DNA of 64,000 nt. Source: Pseudaestuariivita rosea. Its GTDB lineage: Bacteria > Pseudomonadota > Alphaproteobacteria > Rhodobacterales > Rhodobacteraceae. The translations under genes were made by a program, and so were the position numbers. The stretch lies in NCBI RefSeq assembly GCF_017592335.1, contig NZ_JACNMP010000010.1, positions 57,164 to 121,163 on the forward strand, read 5' to 3'. The first letter of the stretch is position 1; each line of letters opens with the position of its first letter. The notes under the pieces are model-generated. The model worked only from the letters and a program-made list of their open reading frames with translations. It was not told the origin of the DNA and searched no databases. This document shows positions 8,439 to 17,600 of the stretch, one piece after another.

Positions 8439-8795
8439 ATGCAGGTCAGGCCCTTATCCCCTCCAGTTTCGACGCAAGGTATCGCGGCACCTCGGAATGA
8501 TATCGGCCTGTTCAGGTCCAAACTGAATGCGGATTTTTCATCTGATTTGCTGGTCCCCAAGCAAAAGCTGCCTGTCCCCGGCCTGTTTCGCACGCTGCTA
8601 GAGTTTGTAACGCCCCCGCGTCCATCAGGACAGACTATCAACAATGCCGAAATCCAGATCGAACTGCGGTCTGCTTTGCTGACGCTTGAACACAGCGCAG
8701 ACGTTGACGATTTGGCGGCCGCATCAGCGATCCGTTGCGAAATCGAGAAGATCGAAATTCTGCAACAACAACTGAATTCGCTTTTGAAGGGATAA
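8439..8795 (+). CDS. Small T3SS-locus protein, possible SctE-like co-chaperone
   Basis: A 118-residue protein of unknown family. The N-terminal half is Pro-rich and probably disordered; the C-terminal half is a helical hairpin (IELRSALLTLEHSADVDDLA, AIRCEIEKIEILQQQLNSLL). It starts 12 bp after sctD and ends one base before a TPR gene. In Ysc systems the short helical YscE pairs with the TPR protein YscG to hold the needle subunit, so this gene may be the YscE counterpart. That is inference from order, size and fold type only. Confidence 0.6.
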   Translation: MQVRPLSPPVSTQGIAAPRNDIGLFRSKLNADFSSDLLVPKQKLPVPGLFRTLLEFVTPPRPSGQTINNAEIQIELRSALLTLEHSADVDDLAAASAIRCEIEKIEILQQQLNSLLKG

Positions 8796-8796
8796 T

Positions 8797-9147
8797 ATGA
8801 TGACCCGGAAACAACATAATGTTTTGGTTTTGATGGCACAGACCTATGTCAGGTTGGGTCATTCCCGGCATGCGCTTTCGCTGTTGCATCCCGTTTTGAA
8901 AGCAGATCCGGATCATGTTCTGGCCCTACGTGCCGCGGCGCAGGCGCAACTGGATGTTGGTGAAAATGATCGCGCCATTTCGACCTGCGAACATCTGTTA
9001 TCGATCGAAACGGGGTTTTCCGCCCGCAAAGGCATTCAGCTTTTGCTGTCACGTGCCCTTTTCCGCGCCAATTCAATGGCGAAGGCCAGGCGCGCCTTTG
9101 CTGCCGCGCAGAGTACAAGTGAAAGGTCAGTCCAATGCAACACCTGA
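8797..9147 (+). CDS. TPR protein of the T3SS (SctG/YscG-like chaperone candidate)
   Basis: This 116-residue protein consists of about three tetratricopeptide-type helix pairs: LMAQTYVRLGHSRHALSLLH, VLALRAAAQAQLDVGENDRA and LLLSRALFRANSMAKARRAF. Short all-TPR proteins in T3SS loci are class II or needle chaperones (YscG, Y4yS in rhizobia). It overlaps the sctV start by 13 bp and follows the small helical protein at once, consistent with a YscE/YscG-type pair. Which substrate it holds cannot be read from the sequence. Confidence 0.75.
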   Translation: MMTRKQHNVLVLMAQTYVRLGHSRHALSLLHPVLKADPDHVLALRAAAQAQLDVGENDRAISTCEHLLSIETGFSARKGIQLLLSRALFRANSMAKARRAFAAAQSTSERSVQCNT

Positions 9148-11207
9148 CCACACAACGCTTGCTGCAATTGCTGACCAGCAGCAAGGATTTGTCCATCGGT
9201 GTGCTGCTGATCATAACGATCATGTTGATGATCCTGCCTATGCCGACCGCTTTGGTTGATGGCTTGATTGGTCTGAACTTCGGCATCGCGGTTTTGCTGT
9301 TGATGACGGCGGTTTATCTTGGATCGGCGCTGCAGCTTTCAAGCCTGCCAGGCATAATCCTGATATCCACCATTTTCCGGCTGGCGTTGTCTGTTACAAC
9401 AACACGTTTGATTTTGTCTGAAGGCAACGCTGGTGCCATCGTTGACACATTCGGCGCCTTTGTGATCGCTGGCAATGTCGTTGTCGGGATGGTCGTATTC
9501 TTTATCGTGACAATCGTCCAGTTCATCGTAATCGCCAAAGGATCCGAGCGCATTGCCGAGGTTGGTGCACGCTTTACGCTGGACGCCTTGCCTGGCAAGC
9601 AGATGAGCATCGATGCCGAGTTGCGAAACGGCGATATCGACAATCTTGAAGCCTCTCAGCGCAGATCACTGCTGCAACGTGAAAGCCAGTTTTACGGTGC
9701 AATGGATGGCGCGATGAAATTTGTGAAGGGCGACGCTATCGCCGGTCTGATTATCATCAGCGTCAACCTGATCGGCGGACTAACGATCGGTATGGTCCAG
9801 CGCGGCATGTCATTTGGCGAAGCAGGGTATAAATATTCGCTTCTGACTGTAGGCGATGCCCTGATTTCACAGATACCTGCGCTGCTGATTTCGATCACCG
9901 CGGCCACAATCGTCACCCGTGTGCAAGGCGATACGCAACGCAATCTGGGCTCAGACATTATTGCCCAGTTGATGTCCGACAGGCGCGCCATGCGAATGGC
10001 TGCGTTTACGGTTTGCGGTATGGGACTATTGCCAGGATTTCCAACCGTTATCCTGCTTATCCTGGGTGGTCTTTTTGGTTTTGCCAGTGTTCTGATTGGC
10101 CGCAAAAAGCCTGATACCGCCGCCTTACCCGAGACAAACGAGGACGCAGTTTCTGTGACACAGTTACCGGCAGACGCCCCTGTCGAGGTGTTGGTATCCG
10201 ACGCGCTGGCGCATGACATTGACCTTGATGCTCTTGCAGAGCCGATCCTGGCGCTGCGCGATAAAATCAGCCAAACGATAGGGCTGCCATGTCCTGCCAT
10301 GACTGTGAAAATGGACCCATCGCTGCAAACAGATTGCTTTCAGATTATGATGGAAGACGTTCCGGTACTTCGGGATACGTTGCGTGATGATCGAATATAT
10401 GTGGAGGATTGCCCCGAATTCATTGACCTGATCAGTGTTCCGTTTGATCAGATTGCAACCTCTGATGGCCGCACGTTATATAGTGTGCCGTCTGACCATA
10501 AACAGGCGGTTGCGGATGCTGGCCTTCTTTATCGCGCGGCAACGCAGCACCTTGTCGACATGCTTGAACGGTCTGTTTTCAAGCATTTCGCGTTATTCGT
10601 CGGCATACAGGAAACGCAGACGATGCTAAGCGAACTGGGTCAAACTTATGAAGCGCTTCGCAATGAAGTGCTGCGCCAGTGCCCCGTTCAGCAAATTGCA
10701 GATGTTTTGCGTCGATTGGTTCAGGAACAGATTTTTCCGACAAACAAACGCCAATTTATGGAGGCATTGGCCGAGTGGGCTTCGCCGGACCAAAATGGCG
10801 TGACCTTGACCGAATATATACGTGTTTCCCTGGCCAAGAAAATCTGTCACCAGGTGGCCGATCAGAATGGCACGATTTCAGCCATTGTTCTGGAACGCGA
10901 TACCGAGGCGCTGTTACGCGATTGCCTGCGTGATACCAATGTTGGCCCCTTCCTTATGCTGGACGACAAGCAAAGCGATCTGCTGCTGTCTGAAATTCAG
11001 AAAAGTACACAATCGATAAGTAATGGTCAGGTGAAGCCGGTACTGATGACTGCAATGGACGTGCGGCGCCATCTGAAAACCTTTCTAACCAGAAATAATA
11101 TCGAAATACAGGTGCTATCGTTTCAGGAACTGGCCGATGGCTTCACAGCTTTGCCGGTTTCAACCCTAAGGTTAGGCGATTCATCGCCGGCAAACGATGT
11201 CGCGTGA
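9135..11207 (+). CDS. sctV: SctV T3SS export gate protein
   Basis: This 690-residue protein is of normal length for the FlhA/YscV family. The N-terminal half has about eight membrane helices and the family signatures LPGIILISTIFRLALSVTTT, GNVVVGMVVFFIVTIVQFIV and IAKGSERIAEVGARFTLDAL, then PGKQMSID. From about residue 340 on it is cytoplasmic (the nonameric ring that receives substrates). It is the best-conserved gene in the locus and fixes it as a T3SS export apparatus. SctV rather than FlhA is chosen from the context. Confidence 0.97.
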   Translation: MQHLTTQRLLQLLTSSKDLSIGVLLIITIMLMILPMPTALVDGLIGLNFGIAVLLLMTAVYLGSALQLSSLPGIILISTIFRLALSVTTTRLILSEGNAGAIVDTFGAFVIAGNVVVGMVVFFIVTIVQFIVIAKGSERIAEVGARFTLDALPGKQMSIDAELRNGDIDNLEASQRRSLLQRESQFYGAMDGAMKFVKGDAIAGLIIISVNLIGGLTIGMVQRGMSFGEAGYKYSLLTVGDALISQIPALLISITAATIVTRVQGDTQRNLGSDIIAQLMSDRRAMRMAAFTVCGMGLLPGFPTVILLILGGLFGFASVLIGRKKPDTAALPETNEDAVSVTQLPADAPVEVLVSDALAHDIDLDALAEPILALRDKISQTIGLPCPAMTVKMDPSLQTDCFQIMMEDVPVLRDTLRDDRIYVEDCPEFIDLISVPFDQIATSDGRTLYSVPSDHKQAVADAGLLYRAATQHLVDMLERSVFKHFALFVGIQETQTMLSELGQTYEALRNEVLRQCPVQQIADVLRRLVQEQIFPTNKRQFMEALAEWASPDQNGVTLTEYIRVSLAKKICHQVADQNGTISAIVLERDTEALLRDCLRDTNVGPFLMLDDKQSDLLLSEIQKSTQSISNGQVKPVLMTAMDVRRHLKTFLTRNNIEIQVLSFQELADGFTALPVSTLRLGDSSPANDVA

Positions 11208-11308
11208 ATTGAAATTGCCAGCAGATGACAACCGCTGCTATTGCACCAGTCGTGTATCGTTGATTGGTGTCATTTTTTCGGATCGTGCTAAACCGTAAAG
11301 GAAATACC

Positions 11309-11644
11309 ATGCGTTACAGTATTTTTCTAGGACTTGCCTTCTGCCTGTCGTGGCCCGTTATGGCCGATCAGATACAAGACGATCTTATGATACCGATCAT
11401 TGAATCCGAAGGTAGCCTTGTACAACTGGAACACGAGGCCTCAACTGTCTTTGTGGCCGACCCCAGTATTGCCAGCCTGCAGGTTGTCTCGAGCAAGACG
11501 GTTTTCGTCCTGGCCCATACGGTCGGCAAAACTACGCTTTATGCTCTTGATGAAAACGATGACGTCATCATGCAAAAAGAAATCGTGGTGCACAAATCGC
11601 TGCAGCATCTTCAACAGCAACTTCGCGAACAATCCGGATCATAA
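11309..11644 (+). CDS. Stand-alone secretin-type N-terminal domain protein (pilus-assembly N domain)
   Basis: This 111-residue protein has a signal peptide (MRYSIFLGLAFCLSWPVMA) and then a single domain with the pattern of the T2SS/T3SS/pilus secretin N domain seen in CpaC: IIESEGSLVQLEHEASTVFV, DPSIASLQVVSSKTVFVLA and GKTTLYALDENDDVI. The ATG at 11309 follows a clear AAAGGA site. In CpaC the domain is joined to a secretin barrel; here it stands alone, 102 bp after sctV and 12 bp before the two-component system. It may complete a multi-part secretin with the 4679 protein. That is inference. Confidence 0.75.
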   Translation: MRYSIFLGLAFCLSWPVMADQIQDDLMIPIIESEGSLVQLEHEASTVFVADPSIASLQVVSSKTVFVLAHTVGKTTLYALDENDDVIMQKEIVVHKSLQHLQQQLREQSGS

Positions 11645-11656
11645 GTAGGCGATGAT

Positions 11657-12337
11657 ATGAGAGTCCTTTTGCTGGAAGACAACTTGAGCAATGCTGAAAT
11701 TTATCAAATGCACCTGAAGAAATCAGGATTTGCCGTTGATCATGTGGAAACGCTGACGGAAACAGAAGATGCCGTTGCAGTGACAGACTATGATATTCTG
11801 CTGCTGGATCGTCAGGTGCCCGATGGCGACAGCCGTATATGGCTGTCAGAGGTTCGTAAAACAGGTGTCTCGGTTCCTGTTCTTTTCCTGACCGTACGGG
11901 ATACGATCGAAGATCGTATCGAAGGTCTGGATGCGGGTGCTGATGACTATATGCCAAAGCCCGTCGCCCCAAAGGAACTGGAAGCCCGCATTCGCGCGAT
12001 CCTGCGTCGCCCAAAGGAAATGCTGTCAGCCAAACTGGTCTGCGGAAATCTGTCATTCGATACACGGCATCGCGAAACCTGTATCGATGATATTCCTGTC
12101 AAGATTTCAAAGCGCGAAGGCTGTCTGCTGGAACGTCTTATGCGAAGGTCAAACCACGTTGTCACAAAAACGTCACTGGAAGACGGTCTTTATGGTCACG
12201 GCGAAGAAGTCACACCAAACAGTATCGAAGTATGTGTTTGCAGATTAAGAAAAAATCTAGAAAAGGCCGGGGCAAAAGTGGATATCCACACGATCCGGGG
12301 CGTTGGGTATCTTATCCGTGAGCGGGTCATCAATTAG
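11657..12337 (+). CDS. OmpR-family response regulator of the T3SS locus
   Basis: A 226-residue regulator with a receiver domain (MRVLLLEDNLSNAEIYQMHL, phospho-Asp in DILLLDRQVPDG at about residue 54, Lys in DYMPKPVAPKELEARI) and a C-terminal winged helix (KISKREGCLLERLMRRSNHV, then SIEVCVCRLRKNLEKAGAKV and IHTIRGVGYLI). It belongs to the QseB/TctD-like group and overlaps its sensor kinase by about 20 bp. The direct repeats at 4581-4597 and 13753-13769 have the phase expected for its dimer, so it may switch on secretion genes and a substrate together. Confidence 0.93.
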   Translation: MRVLLLEDNLSNAEIYQMHLKKSGFAVDHVETLTETEDAVAVTDYDILLLDRQVPDGDSRIWLSEVRKTGVSVPVLFLTVRDTIEDRIEGLDAGADDYMPKPVAPKELEARIRAILRRPKEMLSAKLVCGNLSFDTRHRETCIDDIPVKISKREGCLLERLMRRSNHVVTKTSLEDGLYGHGEEVTPNSIEVCVCRLRKNLEKAGAKVDIHTIRGVGYLIRERVIN

Positions 12338-13715
12338 ATTTCAGCTTAGCCTAAGATTTGGCTTGCTTGCATTGATCGGTGTTCTGATTGCGGCTTACGC
12401 AATCACCCGGCAAATCCGACATCTTGATGACCTTGTACAGGAAGTCGCGCTTGGCCATCAGATTGAAGATCTGGCCAATGCGCTTGGCCGTGACGCAGAC
12501 GGCATGCCGACATTGGATTTGCCCCCCAGGTTGTTGCGTCTTTACGAAGAGGAACATAACGGCTCGGTCTTTGTTATTCGCAATCAAACGGGTCAGGTTT
12601 TATTTGATGACGGCGATAATGCCTTAAAGATTCTTGAGCCTGGTTTTACCTTCCCCAGTTTTTTTCATTATTTCCAGGCCGTGGATATGTCACCCGAGGA
12701 AGCCCGTGGATTGGACCCGCAACGTTTTGGCATGACCGAACGTGTTAATACAGATATCGGCGAAGTTTTTATAACGGTGGCACAACACAGAGTGGCTGAT
12801 GATTTTCTAAGCCGCGCTGTCGCTATAGAACTGGTGGATGATGCGATTTTGGTGGGCGGCCCCTTGTTGATCCTGTTTATTCTGGCCGGCTTTGGTGTCG
12901 TCAGTTACAGCACACGCGGTCTTAGTTTTCTATCTGAAAAAGCCCGCGATATCGGTCCCCAGACCATCAGAACCAGACTGCCCGTTCACGCCGCACCGAC
13001 CGAGGTGATGCCGCTGGCCCACGCGTTCAACGAAGCGATGGACCGCGTGGCCGAAGGATATGACAACCAGCAACGTTTCACGATTGACGCGGCGCATCAG
13101 TTGAAGACGCCGCTGGCAGTACTGCGCGCCAGGCTGGAAACCATAGCACCCTTTGCCGGGCGGGATCTGCTTGAGGTTGACCTGAGCCACATGGAAACTT
13201 TGATCCAGCAGCTTTTGACAAGTGCCCGCATAAGTGTGGTGAACATCAGCCCAGATGAAACCATAACACTGAATGCTTTGGCACAAGAGGTCGTCGTCGC
13301 ATTGGCTCCGATCGCGATTGAACAAGGCAATACCCTTGAATTGGAGCGCCCCGATGTCCCCGTTGTCGTAATGGGCGAGTCGCATCTTGCGATGGAAGCC
13401 ATTCGAAACCTTGTCAATAATGCCATCAATCACACGGCTGATGGTACAACCGTCACTGTTCGGGTCTCTGAACCACATAAACTGCAGGTTCTTGATCGTG
13501 GTCCTGGGGTGCCTGACTCGGAAAAGAAACACATCTTCATGCCCTTCAGTCAGGGGCGCAAACCCACCAGAAACGGCACCGGTATGGGGTTGGCTATTGT
13601 GTCACAGATCATGCAGGTCCACTTTGGTAAGGTCACAGTCGAAGATCGCGATGGGGGCGGTGCCGTGTTTACCTTGCATTTTTCCCCGCCGCTCGTTCGG
13701 CAAGCGGAAGAATAA
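12318..13715 (+). CDS. Sensor histidine kinase of the T3SS locus
   Basis: This 465-residue membrane kinase has a likely GTG start (12318), since the frame upstream lies inside the regulator gene. A first membrane helix (LRFGLLALIGVLIAAYAI) is followed by a periplasmic sensor of about 140 residues, a second helix (GGPLLILFILAGFGVVSY), HAMP, and an H-box (DAAHQLKTPLAVLRARLE). The ATPase has N-box NNAINHT, G1 DRGPGVPD and G2 GTGMGLAIV. The sensor resembles the TctE group, whose inputs are often small organic acids; the ligand here is unknown. Confidence 0.93.
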   Translation: MSGSSIRFQLSLRFGLLALIGVLIAAYAITRQIRHLDDLVQEVALGHQIEDLANALGRDADGMPTLDLPPRLLRLYEEEHNGSVFVIRNQTGQVLFDDGDNALKILEPGFTFPSFFHYFQAVDMSPEEARGLDPQRFGMTERVNTDIGEVFITVAQHRVADDFLSRAVAIELVDDAILVGGPLLILFILAGFGVVSYSTRGLSFLSEKARDIGPQTIRTRLPVHAAPTEVMPLAHAFNEAMDRVAEGYDNQQRFTIDAAHQLKTPLAVLRARLETIAPFAGRDLLEVDLSHMETLIQQLLTSARISVVNISPDETITLNALAQEVVVALAPIAIEQGNTLELERPDVPVVVMGESHLAMEAIRNLVNNAINHTADGTTVTVRVSEPHKLQVLDRGPGVPDSEKKHIFMPFSQGRKPTRNGTGMGLAIVSQIMQVHFGKVTVEDRDGGGAVFTLHFSPPLVRQAEE

Positions 13716-13752
13716 CGCCATCTGCGAAAATTTCGTCCTATGCTGATCAGCA

Positions 13753-13769
13753 TGTAAGCGTGCTGTAAG
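13753..13769 (+). promoter_or_regulatory. Putative OmpR-type regulator site upstream of the 13816 gene
   Basis: Two TGTAAG hexamers spaced 11 bp apart lie 47 bp before the start codon at 13816. They mirror the CGTAAG pair before sctI. A possible -10 (TACATT) begins at 13774; TATAAC at 13794 is too close to the ribosome site to serve. The regulator gene is 1.4 kb upstream. Confidence 0.5.
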
Positions 13770-13815
13770 TTTGTACATTTATCCAGTGCTCACTATAACT
13801 CAGGAGCACACATAA

Positions 13816-14358
13816 ATGTCTATCACATCAGTAAACGCAAACATGAACACACCAACAGCAACCCCGGCTGCGGGCGCCGAAAAGTTCTCTGAAGCGATCA
13901 GCAAATCTGCAAACGAAGGTCTGCAAATTGCTCAGCGTCCAGTAGGTGGCGACATACTAAACCTGCCGGCAAATAATCCTAAACTTGATGGCATCTCCAA
14001 TGCAATCAATGCTGCGGGCTTTATTGGCACTGCCATCAATAGGAATGCTCTGGAATCGGATCTGAAACGCGAATTGCCAAGCGCAATCAGCGCTTTGGAA
14101 AACGCGCCAGAGGGATCAGTTGTCAGAGTCGACATCAATATGTCGAGTAACGGAAGCACGTATTTCGGAACGCGTGTTGGCGGAGTAGAACTGGCAGCAA
14201 GTTACGGAGGTCGCGGTGGTGATAATCTAAATGCACCAGGTCAACAAACCGTAACCTTCTTCATTCACAACTCAAAGAACTCGTCACCCAATATGGGCGG
14301 TGACCCTGTTGCCAGCCTCAAGGATGCCCGCGAAATGCTTGATCTTCTGAGACGATAA
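13816..14358 (+). CDS. Effector-like protein at the end of the T3SS locus
   Basis: This 180-residue soluble protein has a strong CAGGAG site. The first 30 residues are Ser/Thr/Asn/Ala-rich (MSITSVNANMNTPTATPAAG), a composition typical of type III secretion signals, with no Sec signal. The remainder is a small alpha/beta domain (LESDLKRELPSAISALENA, GSVVRVDINMSSNGSTYFGT, QTVTFFIHNSKNSSP). I recognise no catalytic motif or family. It has its own promoter region with the GTAAG repeats and its own terminator, so it is transcribed alone. A secreted effector or extracellular component is the best guess. Confidence 0.7.
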   Translation: MSITSVNANMNTPTATPAAGAEKFSEAISKSANEGLQIAQRPVGGDILNLPANNPKLDGISNAINAAGFIGTAINRNALESDLKRELPSAISALENAPEGSVVRVDINMSSNGSTYFGTRVGGVELAASYGGRGGDNLNAPGQQTVTFFIHNSKNSSPNMGGDPVASLKDAREMLDLLRR

Positions 14359-14380
14359 GTCAAACATGGTTGTTGAAAAA

Positions 14381-14410
14381 GGCCCCTGCTTTGTGCAGGG
14401 GCCGATTTTG
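14381..14410. terminator. Rho-independent terminator after the T3SS locus
   Basis: A perfect 9-bp stem (GGCCCCTGC and GCAGGGGCC) with a 5-base loop, preceded by a run of A and followed by GATTTTG. It ends transcription of the 13816 gene and, with its A-run, could also work in the other direction. Confidence 0.85.
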
Positions 14411-14418
14411 TAATCATC

Positions 14419-14661
14419 TTGAAGCTGTTTTGGGCGATTTGGCTCTGTTTCCGGATCATTTATTTACCAACATACCAACGATACAATCTGTCCGGCCTGG
14501 ACAACCGTACCGTTCTGACCGAGTTGATCGCAGACGGCATCATCGTCACCCATAACGGCAGACCCACCAAAGCCTTCCACATCCCAAGCTGCAGCAGCAA
14601 ACATCACGAAGCGTTACGACGATTGAAGCAACAGAAACTATCCGCTTTTATACACCTTTGA
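14419..14661 (+). other. Possible gene remnant between the terminator and the RND genes
   Basis: The 340-bp gap between 14358 and 14699 holds the terminator and an 80-codon frame whose second half reads like a real protein (LTELIADGIIVTHNGRPTKA, IPSCSSKHHEALRRLKQQKL). There is no good ribosome site and no recognised family; the hydrophobic start looks fortuitous. It may be the tail of a decayed gene left by rearrangement, or chance. Confidence 0.25.
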
Positions 14662-14698
14662 AAATCCAGCCATCTTTCAGTCATGGAAAGGGGGGATC

Positions 14699-17600
14699 TC
14701 ATGACTGATGCGATAACTGCATTCGAATTCTGGGGCGCGAACGATCTGCCCGGCGCTCGCGCAGCATAAGCATCGCTGGTGTCACGATCAGTGTCAGAAG
14801 TGTCGCAATAACCAATCCCCCTGCGATTGCCGAGGAAAGCTCGGTCCACCATTGGGTCGACGGGGCGCCATAGACGACTTCGCGGGTGAAGAAATTCAGG
14901 TTCAGACCGATCACCATTGGCATAAGGCCAAGCGCAGTCGTCACCGAGGTCAAAACAACAGGTCGCAGACGCTGCGCACCCGTGCGCAGCGCGGCCTCAA
15001 GCGGTGCAAGGCCACGACGGATAAAATCGTTATACGTATCAATCAGAACGATGTTATTGTTCACAACGATCCCCGCCAAAGCAATCACTCCGATTCCGCC
15101 CATGACCACGCCGAAAGGACGCCCGGTCACCATCAACCCCAGCAAGACACCCGCGACGGAAAAGACAATTGCACTCATCACCACGAAAGCCTGGTAAAAA
15201 CTGTTGAACTGCAGTACCAGGATGACAAGCATCAGGAAGATCGCCGATATGAATGCGCCGATCAGAAAGGTCATCGCCTCGGCCTGATCTTCGGCCTCGC
15301 CTGCAAAGCTAAAGGTCACGCCCTCGGGCAGAGTGGCGGTCTCAAGTGCGGATTGCAGAGCCGTGATCTGATCGTTCACCAAAAGACCCGGCGCGACATT
15401 TGCTTCGATTGTCACAACGCGCTGTTCATCAAGGCGGCGGATGGTGCCAACGCGTGGCGTGGGCGCAAAGGTGACAAAATTCGAAATCGGCACCAACCCG
15501 GCCGAGGTCGGCACCCTGAGATTTCCCAATTCAGCAAGTGTACGTGCATCGCGGGGAAAGCGCACCCGGATATCAAGCGCGCCTTCGGCATCATCGGGGC
15601 GGTAATCAGCGACAGTGATGCCTTGCGTCAGCATTTGTACGGCCTGCCCCAAAAGGCTGACATCGGCTCCAAAACGGGCAGCTTCGGCACGGTCCACAAG
15701 GATCGATACCTCAACCCCGGGAAGCGAACGGGTGTCGGTCACGTCCGTGAAGCCGCCAACCTGTTCCATGATACGAAACACTTCATCCACCGCCTCGGTC
15801 TGGGTGGCCGAGGCACGTGCGCGAATCTGCAGATTGACCGGTTTGCCCGCCGTCGGTCCGCTATCGGCGGTTTCGACCTGTACATCAATACCTGGAATAT
15901 CGGCCATTTCAACCCGGATGGCTTCGCCGATCAGTGCGGCTGTCCGCCGTTCATCCCATTCGATCAGGTCCAGTTGGATCACGCCGATCGTTTCTTCATC
16001 ACCTTGTCCGGCGGACATGGTCGAGCGTGCATAGACACTTTCGAATTCATCGTATTGCAGAAGACGATCTTCAACGATGCGCACCAGCGCATCACGTTCC
16101 CAGATCGAGAAATTGTCGCGCGCGCGCACCTGCACCGACATGAATTCAGGCTCGACAGACGGGAAAAAAGTCAGGCCCCGCCCGAATTGTCCATAGGCTG
16201 TGAATCCCCCCAGAAGAAGCGCCAGAGCAAAAAGAAGGGTCGCACCAGGCCGCAGCAGTGCCCATTCCAGAAGGCGGATGTAAGCGCCCGTGACCCCTCC
16301 GATCTGACGCGGGTCACCGTATTCAGCGGCATGAAGCGCGCGTTTGGCGCTGGCGGTTCGTGGCTGTCGCCGACCGATGACACCACCCGTTACCGGAATA
16401 AAGATCAGCGCCATGAACAGCGACGCGAAAAGCGTCAGGATAACGGTGATGGGCAAAAACTTCATGAATTCGCCCACAAGGCCAGTCCAGAAAAGAAGCG
16501 GAAAGAAAACACTTAGTGTCGTTGCAGTTGAGGCGATGACAGGCCAAGCCATACGCTTGGCCGCAGCGGCATAGGCATCTTTGGGCTCAGTGCCGGCCTG
16601 CAAATGCCTGTCGGCCAGTTCCACAGTCACAATGGCGCCGTCCACCAGCATGCCCACCACCAGGATCAGGCTAAAAAGAACTACGATATTCATCGTATAG
16701 TCCATGGCCCAAAGTGCGGTGACGCCAGTCAGAAACGCACCGGGAATTGCCAGTCCAACCAAAATGGCAGACCGTAGACCAAGCGCATAAACAATGACGA
16801 TCATAACAAGAATAATGGCTGCAATCACATTCGCCTCAAGGTCCGAAAGCATGCTTTTAACATCCTCGGACTGGTCTTGCAGATACGTTACCTCGACGCT
16901 GTCCGGCCAATCCTGTCGGGCCTCTTCAATGACTTCGCGCACATCTTCAATTGTATTGATGATATTCGCGCCTGAACGTTTCACGACCTCAAGCGACAGT
17001 GCGGGTTGACCATCTATCCGGGCAAAACTGGTCGGGTCTTCAAAAGTACGCCTGACGCTGCCAACATCGGCAAAGGTAACGACCGTATTGCCGCGCACCT
17101 TGACCGGCAGCTCCATCACATCCTCGATATCTTCAATCAGACCGGGAACTTTCAGACCGATGCGTGCGCCGCCGGTTTCAATAGCGCCCGCAGCAATCAG
17201 GCTGTTGTTGCGCTGCAGTTGGCTGATAAGCTCATCAAAACTTAAGTTGTATGTCTGAAAAACCGTTGGGTCGATCAGGACCTCCATGATTTCTTCACGC
17301 TTGCCGCCGATATCCACCTCAAGAACGCCCGGCAGGGCAGCAACAAGGTCAGCGGTATCATCGGCTATAGTGTTCAGCGCGCGTTCTGGAACAGGACCTG
17401 ACAGAACAATCGTGATGATCGGGAAAAGGGCCGTATTGATTTCAGTAATCTGAATATCGTAGGCATCCTCTGGCAACTCGCTTTCAACCCGATCTGCGGC
17501 CTCTCTGACTTTATCAAGCGCCTCATCAATGTCGCCACCTGCTGTGAATTCAAGCTGCAGCGAAGCAAATCCTTCGGCAGCATCCGAACTCATTTTCTCC

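Noticed and set aside
1..14410. Flagellar rather than injectisome origin of the export genes
   Set aside because: A lipoprotein SctJ, SctD with FHA-like domain, a secretin part and a rod protein are present, and no flagellar hook, rod or motor genes are seen.
14852..16516. 554-codon open frame on the plus strand
   Set aside because: It is exactly antisense to the RND permease. Its product is rich in His/Arg/Gln with no domain-like pattern, a typical shadow of a GC-rich gene.
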